From Nemertoderma westbladi (lineage: Eukaryota > Xenacoelomorpha > Nemertodermatida > Nemertodermatidae), in the NCBI GenBank assembly GCA_032718475.1, contig JAUCBJ010008012.1, positions 1 to 48,905 of the forward strand: DNA of 48,905 bases, given 5' to 3'. Positions 1-10,197 of this stretch are shown here, piece by piece. The notes below the pieces were generated by a model. The model made no database searches and was not told where the DNA came from. It worked only from the letters and a program-made list of their open reading frames with translations. A program made the position numbers and the translations under genes. The stretch's first letter is position 1. Every line of letters starts with the position of its first letter.

Positions 1-121
1 GTAAACAAATTTAAAAGTATTACTGTATCCATCTGTTACATATGTTACTATTACGTAAACATAAACACTAAAAACTCGGTTGACACACGAATTATGAATG
101 AAGTATTGGGATTAATACAAA

Positions 122-2340
122 TTAATTATCAGTTCTACCTATCGGTAAAATTACATTCTTATGAATTTCTTCGGTTTTTAGTTTCATATGGTGCAAATCA
201 CTGGACACATTTCCAACCTTAAAAATGCTAATTTTACTAGATTGTAACGGGTAAACAAAAAAATCAGAAACAGAAACAAACTTTTGATAAATCACAACAG
301 TGTCTGAGCCAACTTTCAAAATATTACGAACCAACATTGGAGAATTATTAACACTATTACAATTATTAGCACAACCTTCCCTCGACAAAGTAATATTATT
401 ATTAATAAGTACACTTTTGTACTGTCGTATGTTTAGAGCATGGGTGAAAGTGCTTGTTAAAGGCCCATCATTGTGTTCGATTTTGTGTATAATTTCTGAG
501 TCATTTGATTTCTTATTAATCTTTCCAGTATTTTTTCTGATCTCGAGCTCTCGCAACACTAGCTGCTGCAATGGGAGGTTTGGAGAACGAAGTCGTTTTT
601 TCAAACTGCCCAAAAAGTTCTCAAAAGGAAAGGCAGAAACTCTATCTAAATTTCCAAATCGTTTAACATCTTCAGCCAAATGTATTAAACAATGAACATT
701 ATATACTACCATATTTGAACCATATAACTTTGAATAATGTTCAACAAATAAACGAAACAATTTATTTGAATAATCGACATAGAGACTGCAGTACAATGGA
801 CTAAGACAGAGATAGGTTGCTACAAAAAATAACATAAAGTTATCATACAATGACTTAGGTAAGATAGGCTTCAACGCAACTGGACCGGTGTACAGTAGAA
901 ATAATCGGAACTCTGTGGCTTTCCAACGTTTAACCTCGGCAATAGAACGCGGTTTCCTAGCAAATTCAGACGGTATGTAACTCTTATAAGAAAGTAGAAT
1001 ATTTGACAATTGATTAGTAAGTACACTACCGAGACGACACTGAGGTGGACCTTTAACCCAAAGAAATATTAAACGTCGCATTACCCCTAAGCAAATAAGG
1101 TGCATGTAATCTAAGGGAAACTGGTGAACCATATCTATTTTTAGATCAGATAAAGGGGATGTTCCACGATGATGGTCTTCATCTGTTTGTGAAGCAAAAT
1201 CCTCAGCAGTTCTAGAACTGGATCGCGCAGGAGCATCGCAAACTACGGCAGTTATTGTAATAGTACAATTGCACTGTAACCCATTAATTGAAATTCCACA
1301 CGTTTGAAGTCTCTTATACTCAGTACAAAAATCATGCAAAAACTCTAGATCTGTTGGTTTTGAATTACCGTAATACAAAGCTATTATAAATGGTTCAGTT
1401 TTACAAGGAAAGACTATTCTACTTAGAAGTGGCCATAACTGTGAATTACAACTCTTGTATACCGAGAGACCATCCACGTTTATTTGTATAGATAAATTAT
1501 TCGCAGAATCTATTGAAAGTCATACAAATTTCTTCCATTCATTAATACTGTTGAGAATATAATCTATGCTATTTTCAATTCCAAAATAATAGTACAAACC
1601 CCCCGATTTATTTAAGCACAAGTTTAAACACAATGATTCACTCCTAGGAGTCCGTAGAAGAGTCCTGGGATCTTTTGGCAAACTTTCATTAGTAACCTGA
1701 GGGCAAGACCGCAAGCCATCTAGTAGGACTCTAAGTGCAGTTTGAGGAATAGAGTAAGAAATCGCTCACTCTGATAAAAAATCACGCAGAGAATTACCAT
1801 CAACATCAACAAAGCTATTATAAATGGTTCAGTTTTACAAGGAAAGACTATTCTACTTAGAAGTGGCCATAACTGTGAATTACAACTCTTGTATACCGAG
1901 AGACCATCCACGTTTATTTGTATAGATAAATTATTCGCAGAATCTATTGAAAGTCATACAAATTTCTTCCATTCATTAATACTGTTGAGAATATAATCTA
2001 TGCTATTTTCAATTCCAAAATAATAGTACAAACCCCCCGATTTATTTAAGCACAAGTTTAAACACAATGATTCACTCCTAGGAGTCCGTAGAAGAGTCCT
2101 GGGATCTTTTGGCAAACTTTCATTAGTAACCTGAGGGCAAGACCGCAAGCCATCTAGTAGGACTCTAAGTGCAGTTTGAGGAATAGAGTAAGAAATCGCT
2201 CACTCTGATAAAAAATCACGCAGAGAATTACCATCATTAAAGCCGTCTGAATCATTGGTAACTTCAGATTCATCTATTATAGCATCGGAATCATAATCTG
2301 AATCATCGAATTTACCTAAATCAACTTCAAAGTTACAATA
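122..2340 (-). pseudogene. Decayed CACTA/EnSpm-like transposase-type gene
   Basis: The longest open stretch is 122-1519. Its residues read like the animal branch of CACTA/EnSpm Tnp2-type proteins: INVDGLSVYKSCNSQLWP, then VCDAPAR, then DMVHQFPLDYMHLICLGVMR, and a DUF4218-like C-terminus (YNVHCLIHLAEDVKRFGN, then FPFENFLGSLKK). Upstream on the same strand, 1520-2340 encodes the expected N-terminal part, an acidic stretch followed by LPKDPRTLLRTPR. The gene is broken. An in-frame TGA sits where the family has Trp (FLSE-stop-AISY, about 2193), another TGA lies at 1520-1522, and the Cys-rich knuckle normally found after VCDAPAR is missing. A 434-bp tandem duplication (separate entry) doubles part of the N-terminal region. 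The assignment rests on remembered family motifs, not a search. It could be a host-domesticated relative, but the stops argue for decay. Confidence 0.7.
1375..2236. repeat. 434-bp tandem duplication inside the transposase pseudogene
   Basis: Bases 1375-1802 recur at 1809-2236 with an exact 434-bp offset and no difference that I could find by eye. Both copies carry the same TGA stop after KKFV, so that stop predates the duplication. The junction at 1803-1808 creates a short chimeric reading frame. Confidence 0.9.
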
Positions 2341-4283
2341 ATAATGTATACAACAATAATGCTGGCCTTTTTAGAGTAGTTCGCTAATTGCACAAAAACA
2401 ACTCATTTTTGCCGCAAATGCTTTAAAACCGCTAGAGGGCGACTGTAAATTTGAAAATTTTTCGAAAAAACAAATGTTTAGCCATATTTTAACAGCCCAT
2501 ACTGTATAAAATCAAAATAGTTTAATTTCAGTAGAAATTGTAGACATTTAAATAAAGTGTTCAGGGGCGAGGGGGGGGGGGGGGGGGGGGTTAGAGTTGA
2601 ATTTAAACTTAAAAGTTGAATTAAAAAAGTGTTAAATTTCAACTCAGTTGCAATTTGAACTTCTCCCCGACTGTTCGGTAACTGTTTAAATTACTATAAA
2701 ACATAACAGCATACAGTAGTAGCCTACTATATTGCATTAAACACGCGCCACTCAGAAATCTACCGACGTAATAATCAGTAATCAGTAAATCTACCGACGT
2801 ATTCAATTAATATGAAAACGAACTACGTCATTCGAATTCCCACTTGAACACCCATTCTTGAACTAAGTTGAATAATTATCCAACAAAACTTCCGATATTC
2901 TGTTACACTTATGGGGAATGGGGATCACTTCCCTAAATAGAAAGTAAAGTCAGTGCAAACTGCAAAATACAGTTAACTGTAATTTGCTAATGACGTCTCT
3001 AAAGTCTGTACTGCCAATGAGAGTGCAGTGTTTTGGAATGGAATTACCTGTGATTGGTTGGTTTGTACATCAAGGTAGACAAGAATTTGAGGGAGTGCAA
3101 TAATACAAGATAGTTTATTTAGGTGAAGTAAACGAGCTAAAATCGAGGCAGACATAAATTTTTTCCTTGGTAGGCCCAACAGCAAATTTGCCTTACAATT
3201 ACCGGTACCGATAATAAACTTTCAGTTTACCATTTTGTAAATGTTAACGGTCTGCTACCGGCAGTGCTCAACAGAACAATTAGAACTAGAACAGTACAAT
3301 AGTCTGACAGTAGGCAGGTACCGGTAGCGCAGTGGGCAGGTAGGCTACATTAAAAGAGAACACTACTAACTACCGCACTAAGCTACTAAGCATCCGGCCA
3401 TGAAAGGCTGATAGGCCTACATCTGTACATGATACAAGTACAACTGACTGACTGAAGTACAGAAGTACTTAGCGCTAGCATGGCCTACTCTATTATATTA
3501 TATTATATTATACTATACTAATTACAATACTAATACAATACTAATTATACTATATTATATAATATAGTAGGCCATGGCGCTAGATGCTGAGCTGTTAGGC
3601 CTACCGCCTCCTACCAGGACCAGCTATCAGGCTGTCAGGTTAGGTTACCTTACCACTGTGCACTGTACCAGCTTACAGCCTTAGTGCCTACCCTACCAGC
3701 CAGCCAGCCTACTGCAGTACTGCTGTACTCAGGTACTGCATGCATTTGCTCCCAGGTTGGAATTTATGTAGAGTTTGCTCAACATGTGACATGTGTGGCG
3801 CGGATTAAGGATCCTGGCGCGTAGTGACAGGGGCGTGTGGCGCGCATTGAGGATCCTGGCGGCAGGCGGTCCTGGCGCGAATATGGATGTAGGGTTAGGG
3901 TACGCGTACGGTCTGACAGTCTGACGGTAGGATGAAGCAGCCGTCTGGCCGTGCGAGTGCACTGCTGCACTGGCAACACACTGACACATCCCACTCTACA
4001 GCTCTATTTGAAATTATTCCATAGGTTTAAAAAGATTGAAAAATGTCCGCTTGCTTCGCTCGCGCGTTTATACTATAGGCCTAGCCCTGTAAGCCTACTC
4101 TTAGCACTGTCTGGCTGTGGTCCTGTCAGCCTGTTGCCTGTCCTGTCTGCCTGTGGACAAATGGAAACGGACAGATTGAGCATGACCATTACTGCATTAT
4201 GCATTAAAAACATGACTTGTTTCAAAAGTTTTTCAATTGTCAGACTCTTCAACCAAGACAGCCTGCATGATTCAGCAGAATTT
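2341..4283. other. Gene-free stretch with an AT hairpin
   Basis: No protein with recognisable similarity is seen. The stretch holds scattered AGGCCTA and ACCGGTA motifs. A palindromic block at about 3471-3591 has arms of the form GCTAGC..ATGGCCTACT flanking an ATATT-rich core. Short open frames here look random. Confidence 0.6.
2571..2590. repeat. Poly(G) tract, 20 bp
   Basis: Twenty consecutive G on the plus strand. It is one of a series of long G or C homopolymers in this window. Confidence 0.95.
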
Positions 4284-4520
4284 CCGTGCTCACTACGCTC
4301 ACCAGCTCACAATTTAATGACATCTGTATTTGAAAACAGTCGGTTTAGGCCTACCTACTTTAAATGCTGAAATGTTAACGTTTTCGTGCTCGCTACGTTC
4401 GCCAGCTCACAATTTAATGACATCTGTAGGGCCTATTTGAAAACAGTCGGTTTGCCTACTTTAAATGCTGAAATGTTAAAATTTTCGTGCTCGCTACGCT
4501 TGCATCTTGATCACATCAAC
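4284..4520. repeat. Tandem copies of a ~100-bp unit
   Basis: The order CTCGCTACGCTCGC-like block, AGCTCACAATTTAATGACAT, AAACAGTCGGTTT, TTTAAATGCTGAAATGTTAA occurs at 4284-4383 and 4384-4483. A decayed third start follows at 4484. Related CTCGCTACGCTCGC blocks occur near 4041 and 4675. Confidence 0.75.
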
Positions 4521-5114
4521 ATTTAAAAACAGTCAGTTGACGTTGACCTACTACTACTACTAGTAATATGTACTTAGTAATATGTACTACAGCAGTACAG
4601 TACTATCTGACTATTACTGTCAGACTGTATTTCAGTATTTATCAGTTTATGTTAACATAATTGGAAAATTTCCTTGCTCGCTACGCTCGCATTTTAATGT
4701 TAAAATACTGTCAGTCGGTGATAAAGGCGATTTTGGACTTGATCCAATTTTGGAACTTGCTAAGTCAAAATTGGACTTCCATTCCAATATCGGAATTAAT
4801 TTTGATATGAATTACAGTGAATTTTCCACGGCCTACAATTTTTTCAGACGGCATCTGAAATTTAACCTACATGTTCTTCACTACAAAATAAGAGTTTTAA
4901 CCGTGCACGAGAAAATTTCACGGTGCACCACAAAGACAACCGACATTTAAAGTTTTGCGCATAGTACAGTACACTGTACGTACTTCGTACAGTACTGCAG
5001 TACACTGCAGTAAAATGGCAGGATGGATAGCGTATAGCTGTATTGTTTCTATTGAACAGCACATAGCAGCACTTAACACTTTAAGCCCACAGTTGTCTTT
5101 CAGAATGAAATTGA

Positions 5115-5330
5115 TCTTATATACTCTATTTTGTTTCACTTGGTCAATGTACATAAAGTAAATAGATTTTAAAAACTAGAATGTCAATAAATATATCAGA
5201 ATGTGAAATGAAGTCTGAAGATATTATCTTATTTACTCTATTCTGTTTCACTTTGTCAATGTACATACGTAAATAGATTTTAAAAACTAGAATGTCAATA
5301 AATATTATCAGAGGGTGAAATGAAGTCTAC
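5115..5330. repeat. Two-copy tandem repeat, ~110 bp
   Basis: Blocks containing TTTCACTTNGTCAATGTACA, AAATAGATTTTAAAAACTAG and GAAATGAAGTCT appear twice in a row (about 5115-5215 and 5226-5330) with a few mismatches. The rest of 4520-5390 shows no gene. Confidence 0.8.
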
Positions 5331-5389
5331 ACTGCAAACCAACTCAACCCACCAGAGAAACGTGAATAAAACGACTGAAACAATCTGAT

Positions 5390-5745
5390 CAAACGTTTAA
5401 GAGACCTTTCGGGCAGTGGTGCAGCAGCAGCACATGGGGGGTACTGTAACAATCTGTTGAAATGATTAAGATACCTCCCATGTCCTTCCTGCCTTCACAA
5501 TCCATTGAAACGTTTAAGAGACCTTCGTGCAGCATGTGGGTGGGGCACTGTAACAATCTGTTGAAACGTTTAAGAGACCTTCGTTCAGCACATGGGATAC
5601 TGTAACATTGTGATTTTGAACAATCTTGATGAAATGAAATCTGATGATCGCGCAGTATGTGAGATACTGAAACAATATGTTAAAACGTTTGAGACCTTCG
5701 CACAGCATGTGACGAACTGTAACATTGTGTAACAAGCTGTTGAAA
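5390..5745. repeat. Minisatellite of ~62 bp, left block
   Basis: Imperfect copies of a unit containing CTGTTGAAACGTTTAAGAGA, CCTTCGCGCAGCATGTGG and TACTGTAACATTGTGTAACA. The array is interrupted at about 5745 by a LINE fragment and resumes at about 6705, so the retrotransposon piece seems to have landed in a pre-existing array. Confidence 0.85.
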
Positions 5746-5964
5746 CGTAAGGTTCGAATACGTAAGGGAAAGGCATGGGCAGCCTTGAATAGGCTTTCCA
5801 GGATTTGGAAGTCACCGAGAATTAATCGGAAACTTAAGGTCCAATTATTTAGAGCAGCAGTAGTTCCAGTACTCCTCTACGGGAGTCCATGCTGGGCTCT
5901 AACTGCTGAGGACACCAAATCTCTGGATGGCACATTCACAAGAATGCTACGCCGGGTTCATTGT

Positions 5965-6086
5965 GTCAAGTACAATTAAATCTTGAAACAAAGCGACATG
6001 CTGCTGTTAGGGGGTCCATCATAAGTTAAATAAATACAAATAGATAAGGGTCTTCCCCAACGGTAAAGTAAACGGTCAAGTACAAT
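5965..6086. mobile_element. 98-bp insertion flanked by 12-bp direct repeats
   Basis: GTCAAGTACAAT occurs at 5965-5976 and again at 6075-6086, enclosing 98 bp (5977-6074) that the sister LINE fragment at about 32955 lacks. The pattern fits a short retroposed insert with target-site duplication. The insert has no recognised tRNA boxes. Confidence 0.7.
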
Positions 6087-6139
6087 GCACACATCTCCAA
6101 CCAGACACTATATAACATTGGAGGTGTCTCATTGGTTCC

Positions 6140-6705
6140 CCCAAGCTTGACACTAGAACAAAATCGCCTCCGCTTTGCAGGACTTTGCTTTCGCCGTGAG
6201 GACCAGCCAGTGCATAATCTTGTACTTTGGCAGCCTCATGGAGTGAATAAGCATGGTGGACAGCCCATGACTTTCTTGAGACGCATCTTACTACTACTAC
6301 TAGGATCGGCATGCTGCATTGCAGCTGCATTTTTAAGAATGCTGTGCCGGCTTGTCAACAAAATTGCACCGCCACAACTCCCTATCACCCATGACATTTG
6401 CTAGATCATCCACATCTTTAAGGCCAGTGTCCTTTAAGATGCGTCTCAAGAAAGTCATGGGCTGTCCACCATGCTTATTCACTCCATGAGGCTGCCAAAG
6501 TACAAGATTATGCACTGGCTGGTCCTCACGGCGAAAGCAATGTCCTGCAAAGACGCATCTTAAAGGACACTGGCCTTGAAGATGCGGATGATCTAGCAAA
6601 TGTCATGGGTGATAGGGAGTTGTGGCGGTGCAATTGTGTTGACAAGCCGGCACAGCATTCTTAAAAATGCAGCTGCAATGCAGCATGCCGATCCTAGTAG
6701 TAGTG
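6140..6705. repeat. Nested inverted duplication (order A, B', A', B)
   Basis: The segment at about 6177-6287 (A, plus strand) reappears reverse-complemented at about 6432-6545 (A'). The segment at about 6546-6705 (B, plus) appears reverse-complemented at about 6290-6430 (B'). Both strands therefore encode the same LINE peptide FRREDQPVHNLVLWQPHG. The order is what results if an inverted copy of A-B is placed between A and B. Confidence 0.85.
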
Positions 6706-7495
6706 TTGAAACGTTTAAGAGACCTTCGCGCAGCACGTGGCGTACTCCAACATTGTGTAACAAACTGTTGAAACGTTTAGGAGACCTTCATGGAGCACGT
6801 GGCTTGCTGTAACATTGTAACATGCTGTTGGAACGTTTAAGAGACCTTCGCTCAGCATGTGGCGTACTGTAACATTGTTAACAAGCTGTTGAAACGTTTA
6901 ATAGACCTTCGTGCAGCACATGGGGGTACTGAAACAATCTCTTGAAACGTTTAAGAGACCTTCGCGCAGCACGTGGCGTACTCCAACATTGTGTAACAAA
7001 CTGTTGAAACGTTTAGGAGACCTTCATGGAGCACGTGGCTTGCTGTAACATTGTAACATGCTGTTGGAACGTTTAAGAGACCTTCGCTCAGCATGTGGCG
7101 CACTGTAACATTGTGTAACAAGCTGTTGAAACGTTTAAGAAACCTTCGCGCAGCATGTGGCGTACTGTAGTCGCATTGTTAACAAGCTGTTGAAACGTTT
7201 ACTAGACCTTCGTGCAGCGCGTGGGGTACTGAAACAATCTGTTGAAACGATTAAGATACCTTCATGCCTTCACGCAGTATGTGAGATACTGAAACAATCT
7301 GTTGAAATGTTTAAGAGACCTTCGCGCAGCATGTGGCGTACTCCACTCCAACATTGTGTAACAAACTGTTGAAACGTTTAAGATACCTTCGTGTTCGCGC
7401 AGTATGTGAGATACTGAAACAATCTGTTGAAACGGTTCAAAGGCCTTCACGCAGCACATGAGACACTAAAACAATATATTGAAACGATTAAGAGG
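6705..7495. repeat. Minisatellite of ~62 bp, right block
   Basis: Continuation of the array at 5390-5745. It has a higher-order duplication: the multi-unit block starting at 6725 recurs from 6961 (236-bp offset), including its distinctive ATGGAGCACGTGGCTTGCTG variant. Confidence 0.85.
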
Positions 7496-7499
7496 TCTA

Positions 7500-7885
7500 T
7501 TTATTTTTCATCATAGCTAACAGCTAACACCCCAATTCATGATATTGACTGATTGAATGGGATCATTCAGTTCCCATTCATTTATTTTTAGGCTCATTAA
7601 GCCAAGGAATGCCTGTTCACCACCACGGATGATACTATAGTAAACCTCTTCCATTATGTTTTCCAAAGATGCCTTGGTTCCCATTTATCGACCACTCACA
7701 AGGATGAAAGCTATGGTTGGTCTAGGCTGAAGCATTTAAAGCACTGCGCAGCTGTGCTCAAACAGTGCTGCCCCCGTGCCCTGTGCCCAGGCTGGTGTGC
7801 CCCATCTAGGGATCGAAACAGGGCTTCCTAATTGGAAGCCCAGGAATGTCACCAATAGACCAAGCTGCTGCTTGGTCTAGGGTCT
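7500..7885 (-). mobile_element. tRNA-Gly-derived SINE
   Basis: Read on the minus strand, the head at about 7885-7805 looks like tRNA-Gly(UCC): an A-box-like TGGTCTATTGGT, a GGCTTCCAATT anticodon region and a B-box-like GTTTCGATCCC (7819-7809). The body then runs toward 7500, passing GCGCAGTGCTTTAAATGCTT, a block resembling the tail-proximal core of several invertebrate SINEs. No target duplication was identified, so the ends are approximate. Confidence 0.6.
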
Positions 7886-7934
7886 AGCTGCAGCTAATGA
7901 GAGTGAAGAAAAAAAATTTAATTATTTTGGGGTA

Positions 7935-9132
7935 CCGTAATTCGGGGTGACTTGATACATTGATGATTGAGGTGACTTGATACAGCAAGTTATACTTTTT
8001 TTCTTTAACGGATTGTGGGTGATTGCGTGATGTTATGATAAAAATTGAAATATTAGAAGATGTCTGAATAAATTGTCTATCAAATAGTAAAATAAATTTT
8101 GTCATTGCTTCGCATTTGTGATAACTAGAGCCAAAAATGAATTTTTCAAAATTCACTTTTTTTTAATGTCAAAATATAGGTTGAATTTTTGACACTTTGG
8201 GTTAATGTTGTTCAAAAATTATTTTTACAGATGCTAATAGATGAGTTTGAATATTATGATCCTAAAAAAAATTTACAAATTTTCATATGAATTGGGGGTG
8301 GAGTGCCCATTTTTTTTAAAGTGTATCTTAAAATGGGGTGACTTGATACATATATACGGTATATTGTAGGCGAAAATGTTCTGATACCTGTGACTTAAAC
8401 GTTGATTTGGCAAAATTTGTGCTTAAATTCATTGATTTAGTTTGCAGTTTTTTCTAAAATGTTTTGTCTTATTTACTGGTGTCAGGATGTCACAATACAA
8501 TGAAAGTCTTTTTCGTTTTTAAACTTCAATTTAACTTGTTAAATATTGTTATATGTTAAATTTTCTAAAATATTTTATCTTTACTTAAACCTTAAATTTG
8601 CAAAATTTGTGCTTAAATTCATTGTTTTAGTTTCCATTTTTTTCTATAATGTATTGTCTTACTTACTGGTGTCAGGATGTCACTATGCAATGAAGGTCTT
8701 TTTCGTTTTTAAAGTGCAATTTAACTTGTTAAATATGAAATATTTTGCCATAAAAAATGGAGTTATTTTTAATTTTAGCCATAATTTTATATCCCCGTTA
8801 GGTGGGGACTTCGTTCTTTTTTTAAAATTTCCAAGATGTATCAAGTCACCCCCACAGCCTACAACATGATCCAAACTCATTCACAGAGTGGTATTATTGC
8901 GGAAAATTTGCTTGTGTATCAAGTCACCCCGTTATGTGGGGTGACTTGATACAGCTGGTTTTTAAGAAAAAAACACCACTAGACTAAGCACCTGAAATAG
9001 TGCTTTAGTCTAGAGGTGTAGTACTCATCCCGACTATAAAATTTTCTTTTTATTCCATCTGTGTAGGATAAAAACTTCAGAAGATATTCACAGTTAAAGG
9101 CAAAAACTGTATCAAGTCACCCCGAATTACGG
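7935..9132. mobile_element. 1,198-bp inverted-repeat transposon (non-autonomous), TA target
   Basis: A perfect 24-bp terminal inverted repeat (CCGTAATTCGGGGTGACTTG plus ATAC) occupies 7935-7958 and 9109-9132. TA dinucleotides flank it at 7933-7934 and 9133-9134, as in Tc1/mariner-type insertions. The 12-mer GTGACTTGATAC occurs seven times inside, four on plus (7947, 7972, 8338, 8941) and three on minus (8838, 8916, 9109). No transposase-like protein is encoded. Confidence 0.8.
8412..8738. repeat. Direct repeat with 187-bp period inside the 1,198-bp element
   Basis: The block AAATTTGTGCTTAAATTCAT ... ACTGGTGTCAGGATGTCAC ... CAATTTAACTTGTTAAATAT at 8412-8550 is repeated at 8599-8738 with scattered substitutions. 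Confidence 0.85.
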
Positions 9133-9134
9133 TA

Positions 9135-9345
9135 CCGTAATTCGTCATTGTTTTGGGGTAATTCGTCATTTTGCCACATTTTTGGGTAAATTAAATTTCC
9201 AAAACAAAGGCTCAAAAAAAAGTATTTTGGGGTAATTCTAAACTATTTTGGGGTATTTTGGGGTAATTATAAGCTATTTTGGGGTAGTTTTATACTATTT
9301 TGGGGTCATTTGGGGTGTTTTGGGGTATTTTGGGGTAATTAGTAG
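9135..9345. repeat. TTTTGGGGTA short-period array
   Basis: Irregularly spaced copies of TTTTGGGGTA(ATT) begin directly at the right end of the 1,198-bp element and continue to about 9345. The similarity of TTTTGGGGTA to the flank just left of the element (7925-7934) suggests that the element inserted into, or expanded, this motif. Confidence 0.8.
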
Positions 9346-9582
9346 GACCGTTTGGGAACAAGTGAAAACGTACCCTGGCTGCCTGGCACCTGGTTAAAAG
9401 CAAAACATACCCAAACAAAAACGTACCGTACCCGAATACTGGACAGCTGGATACGTTTTAACTTTAGGCCTAAGGGCCTAACGCTAACATAGTAGGCCTA
9501 ACAATGATGCATTGGGTACGTTTTTGTAGTACAAAAATAAATAGCAAAAATAAGCTGTAAACTGTGCTATTGACTCTTGTTT

Positions 9583-9640
9583 ATTGTTTTGGTTAGATTA
9601 ATTTGTCACGCAACCTGCTCCTTCCCCTTTAAAAATTTGT
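9583..9640 (-). repeat. Copy of the dispersed ~60-bp motif
   Basis: On the minus strand it reads AAGGAGCAGGTTGCGTGAC followed by CTAACCAAAACAATAAAC. This matches copies near 27800, 27920, 33620, 44106 and 47147. The surrounding 9350-9780 has inverted AAAACGTACC motifs but no gene. Confidence 0.7.
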
Positions 9641-9781
9641 TAGGATGACAATAATGTGTTGTGGGTCCCTAAGTTAAAACGTACCTGAAATATGGGTACG
9701 GTATTCCAGTATTCGTATTGATCGGTACGGTACGTTTTAACCGAGATACATTTTGACCTGTAACCCAACCTGGCATACCAG

Positions 9782-9902
9782 TAGCAAGGTCTACCTAGGG
9801 GCCCTAGGTAGACCTTGCTAGAGACTACTAGACAGACTACAGAGGTAGGCCCTAGCCCTAGTAGGGCTAGGGCCTACCTCTGTAGTCCAGTAGTCTGTCT
9901 GT
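9782..9902. repeat. Two adjacent palindromes upstream of CSDE1
   Basis: The first (about 9782-9818) has 18-bp arms, AGCAAGGTCTACCTAGGG and its complement, around one G. The second (about 9837-9886) has 23-bp arms beginning CTACAGAGGTAGGCCCTAGC around AGT. They end about 300 bp before the CSDE1 start codon. They could be MITE tips or cruciform-forming promoter-region DNA; the function is unknown. Confidence 0.85.
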
Positions 9903-10179
9903 ACATACACCGGTCTGTTTGTGTTAGGCTTTATTTTTTCATTTCTGCGATTGTTTATAATTATAATTATACCTATTCTATTTTTTTTTGTATTAACAAT
10001 AGGACGATAGGATTGTATTTGTATATAACTTAAAAACTAACTACCGGTATTATTTTATACAACAATTGTTTTCTAACAACTTATTGACTACCCATTGGAC
10101 TATTATTGCTGTAGAGACAAACTTAACGCAAGACAATTAACCGAAACACACCATCATATCTATCGAACAGAACAACTAG

Positions 10180-10194
10180 TACCGGTAGGCCTAC
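10180..10194 (+). promoter_or_regulatory. Fused ACCGGTA/AGGCCTA palindromic motif just before the CSDE1 ATG
   Basis: TACCGGTAGGCCTAC lies 3 bp before the chosen start codon. Both halves recur widely in the window. Calling it regulatory is only a possibility; it may be background repeat sequence in the 5' UTR. Confidence 0.25.
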
Positions 10195-10197
10195 ATA

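Larger units (their letters stand above)
5745..6710 (+). pseudogene. LINE (non-LTR retrotransposon) ORF2 C-terminal fragment, rearranged
   Basis: Bases 5752-5979 read KAWAALNRLSRIWKS, LKVQLFRAAVVPVLLYGS and LDGTFTRMLRR. These are typical of the region just after the reverse transcriptase domain in RTE/L1-like LINEs. After a 98-bp insertion the frame resumes at about 6087 with LEQNRLRFAGLCFRREDQP and LVLWQPHG, the usual C-terminal block. From 6288 the fragment is scrambled by a nested inversion (separate entry) before ending with DDLANVMGDRELWRC near 6600-6640. The 5' part of the element is absent, as expected for 5'-truncated LINE insertions. A related, less broken copy lies at 32650-33290. 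The clade is not assigned. Confidence 0.75.

Noticed and set aside
300-695. 131-codon plus-strand frame opposite the transposase pseudogene
   Set aside because: Antisense shadow with no recognisable domain.
4582-4950. 122-codon plus-strand frame in the 4-5 kb repeat region
   Set aside because: Its PCSLRS residues come from the repeated CTCGCTACGCTCGC block; nothing protein-like otherwise.
5390-7495. CRISPR-like array
   Set aside because: Units are contiguous degenerate minisatellite copies without unique spacers, in an animal genome.
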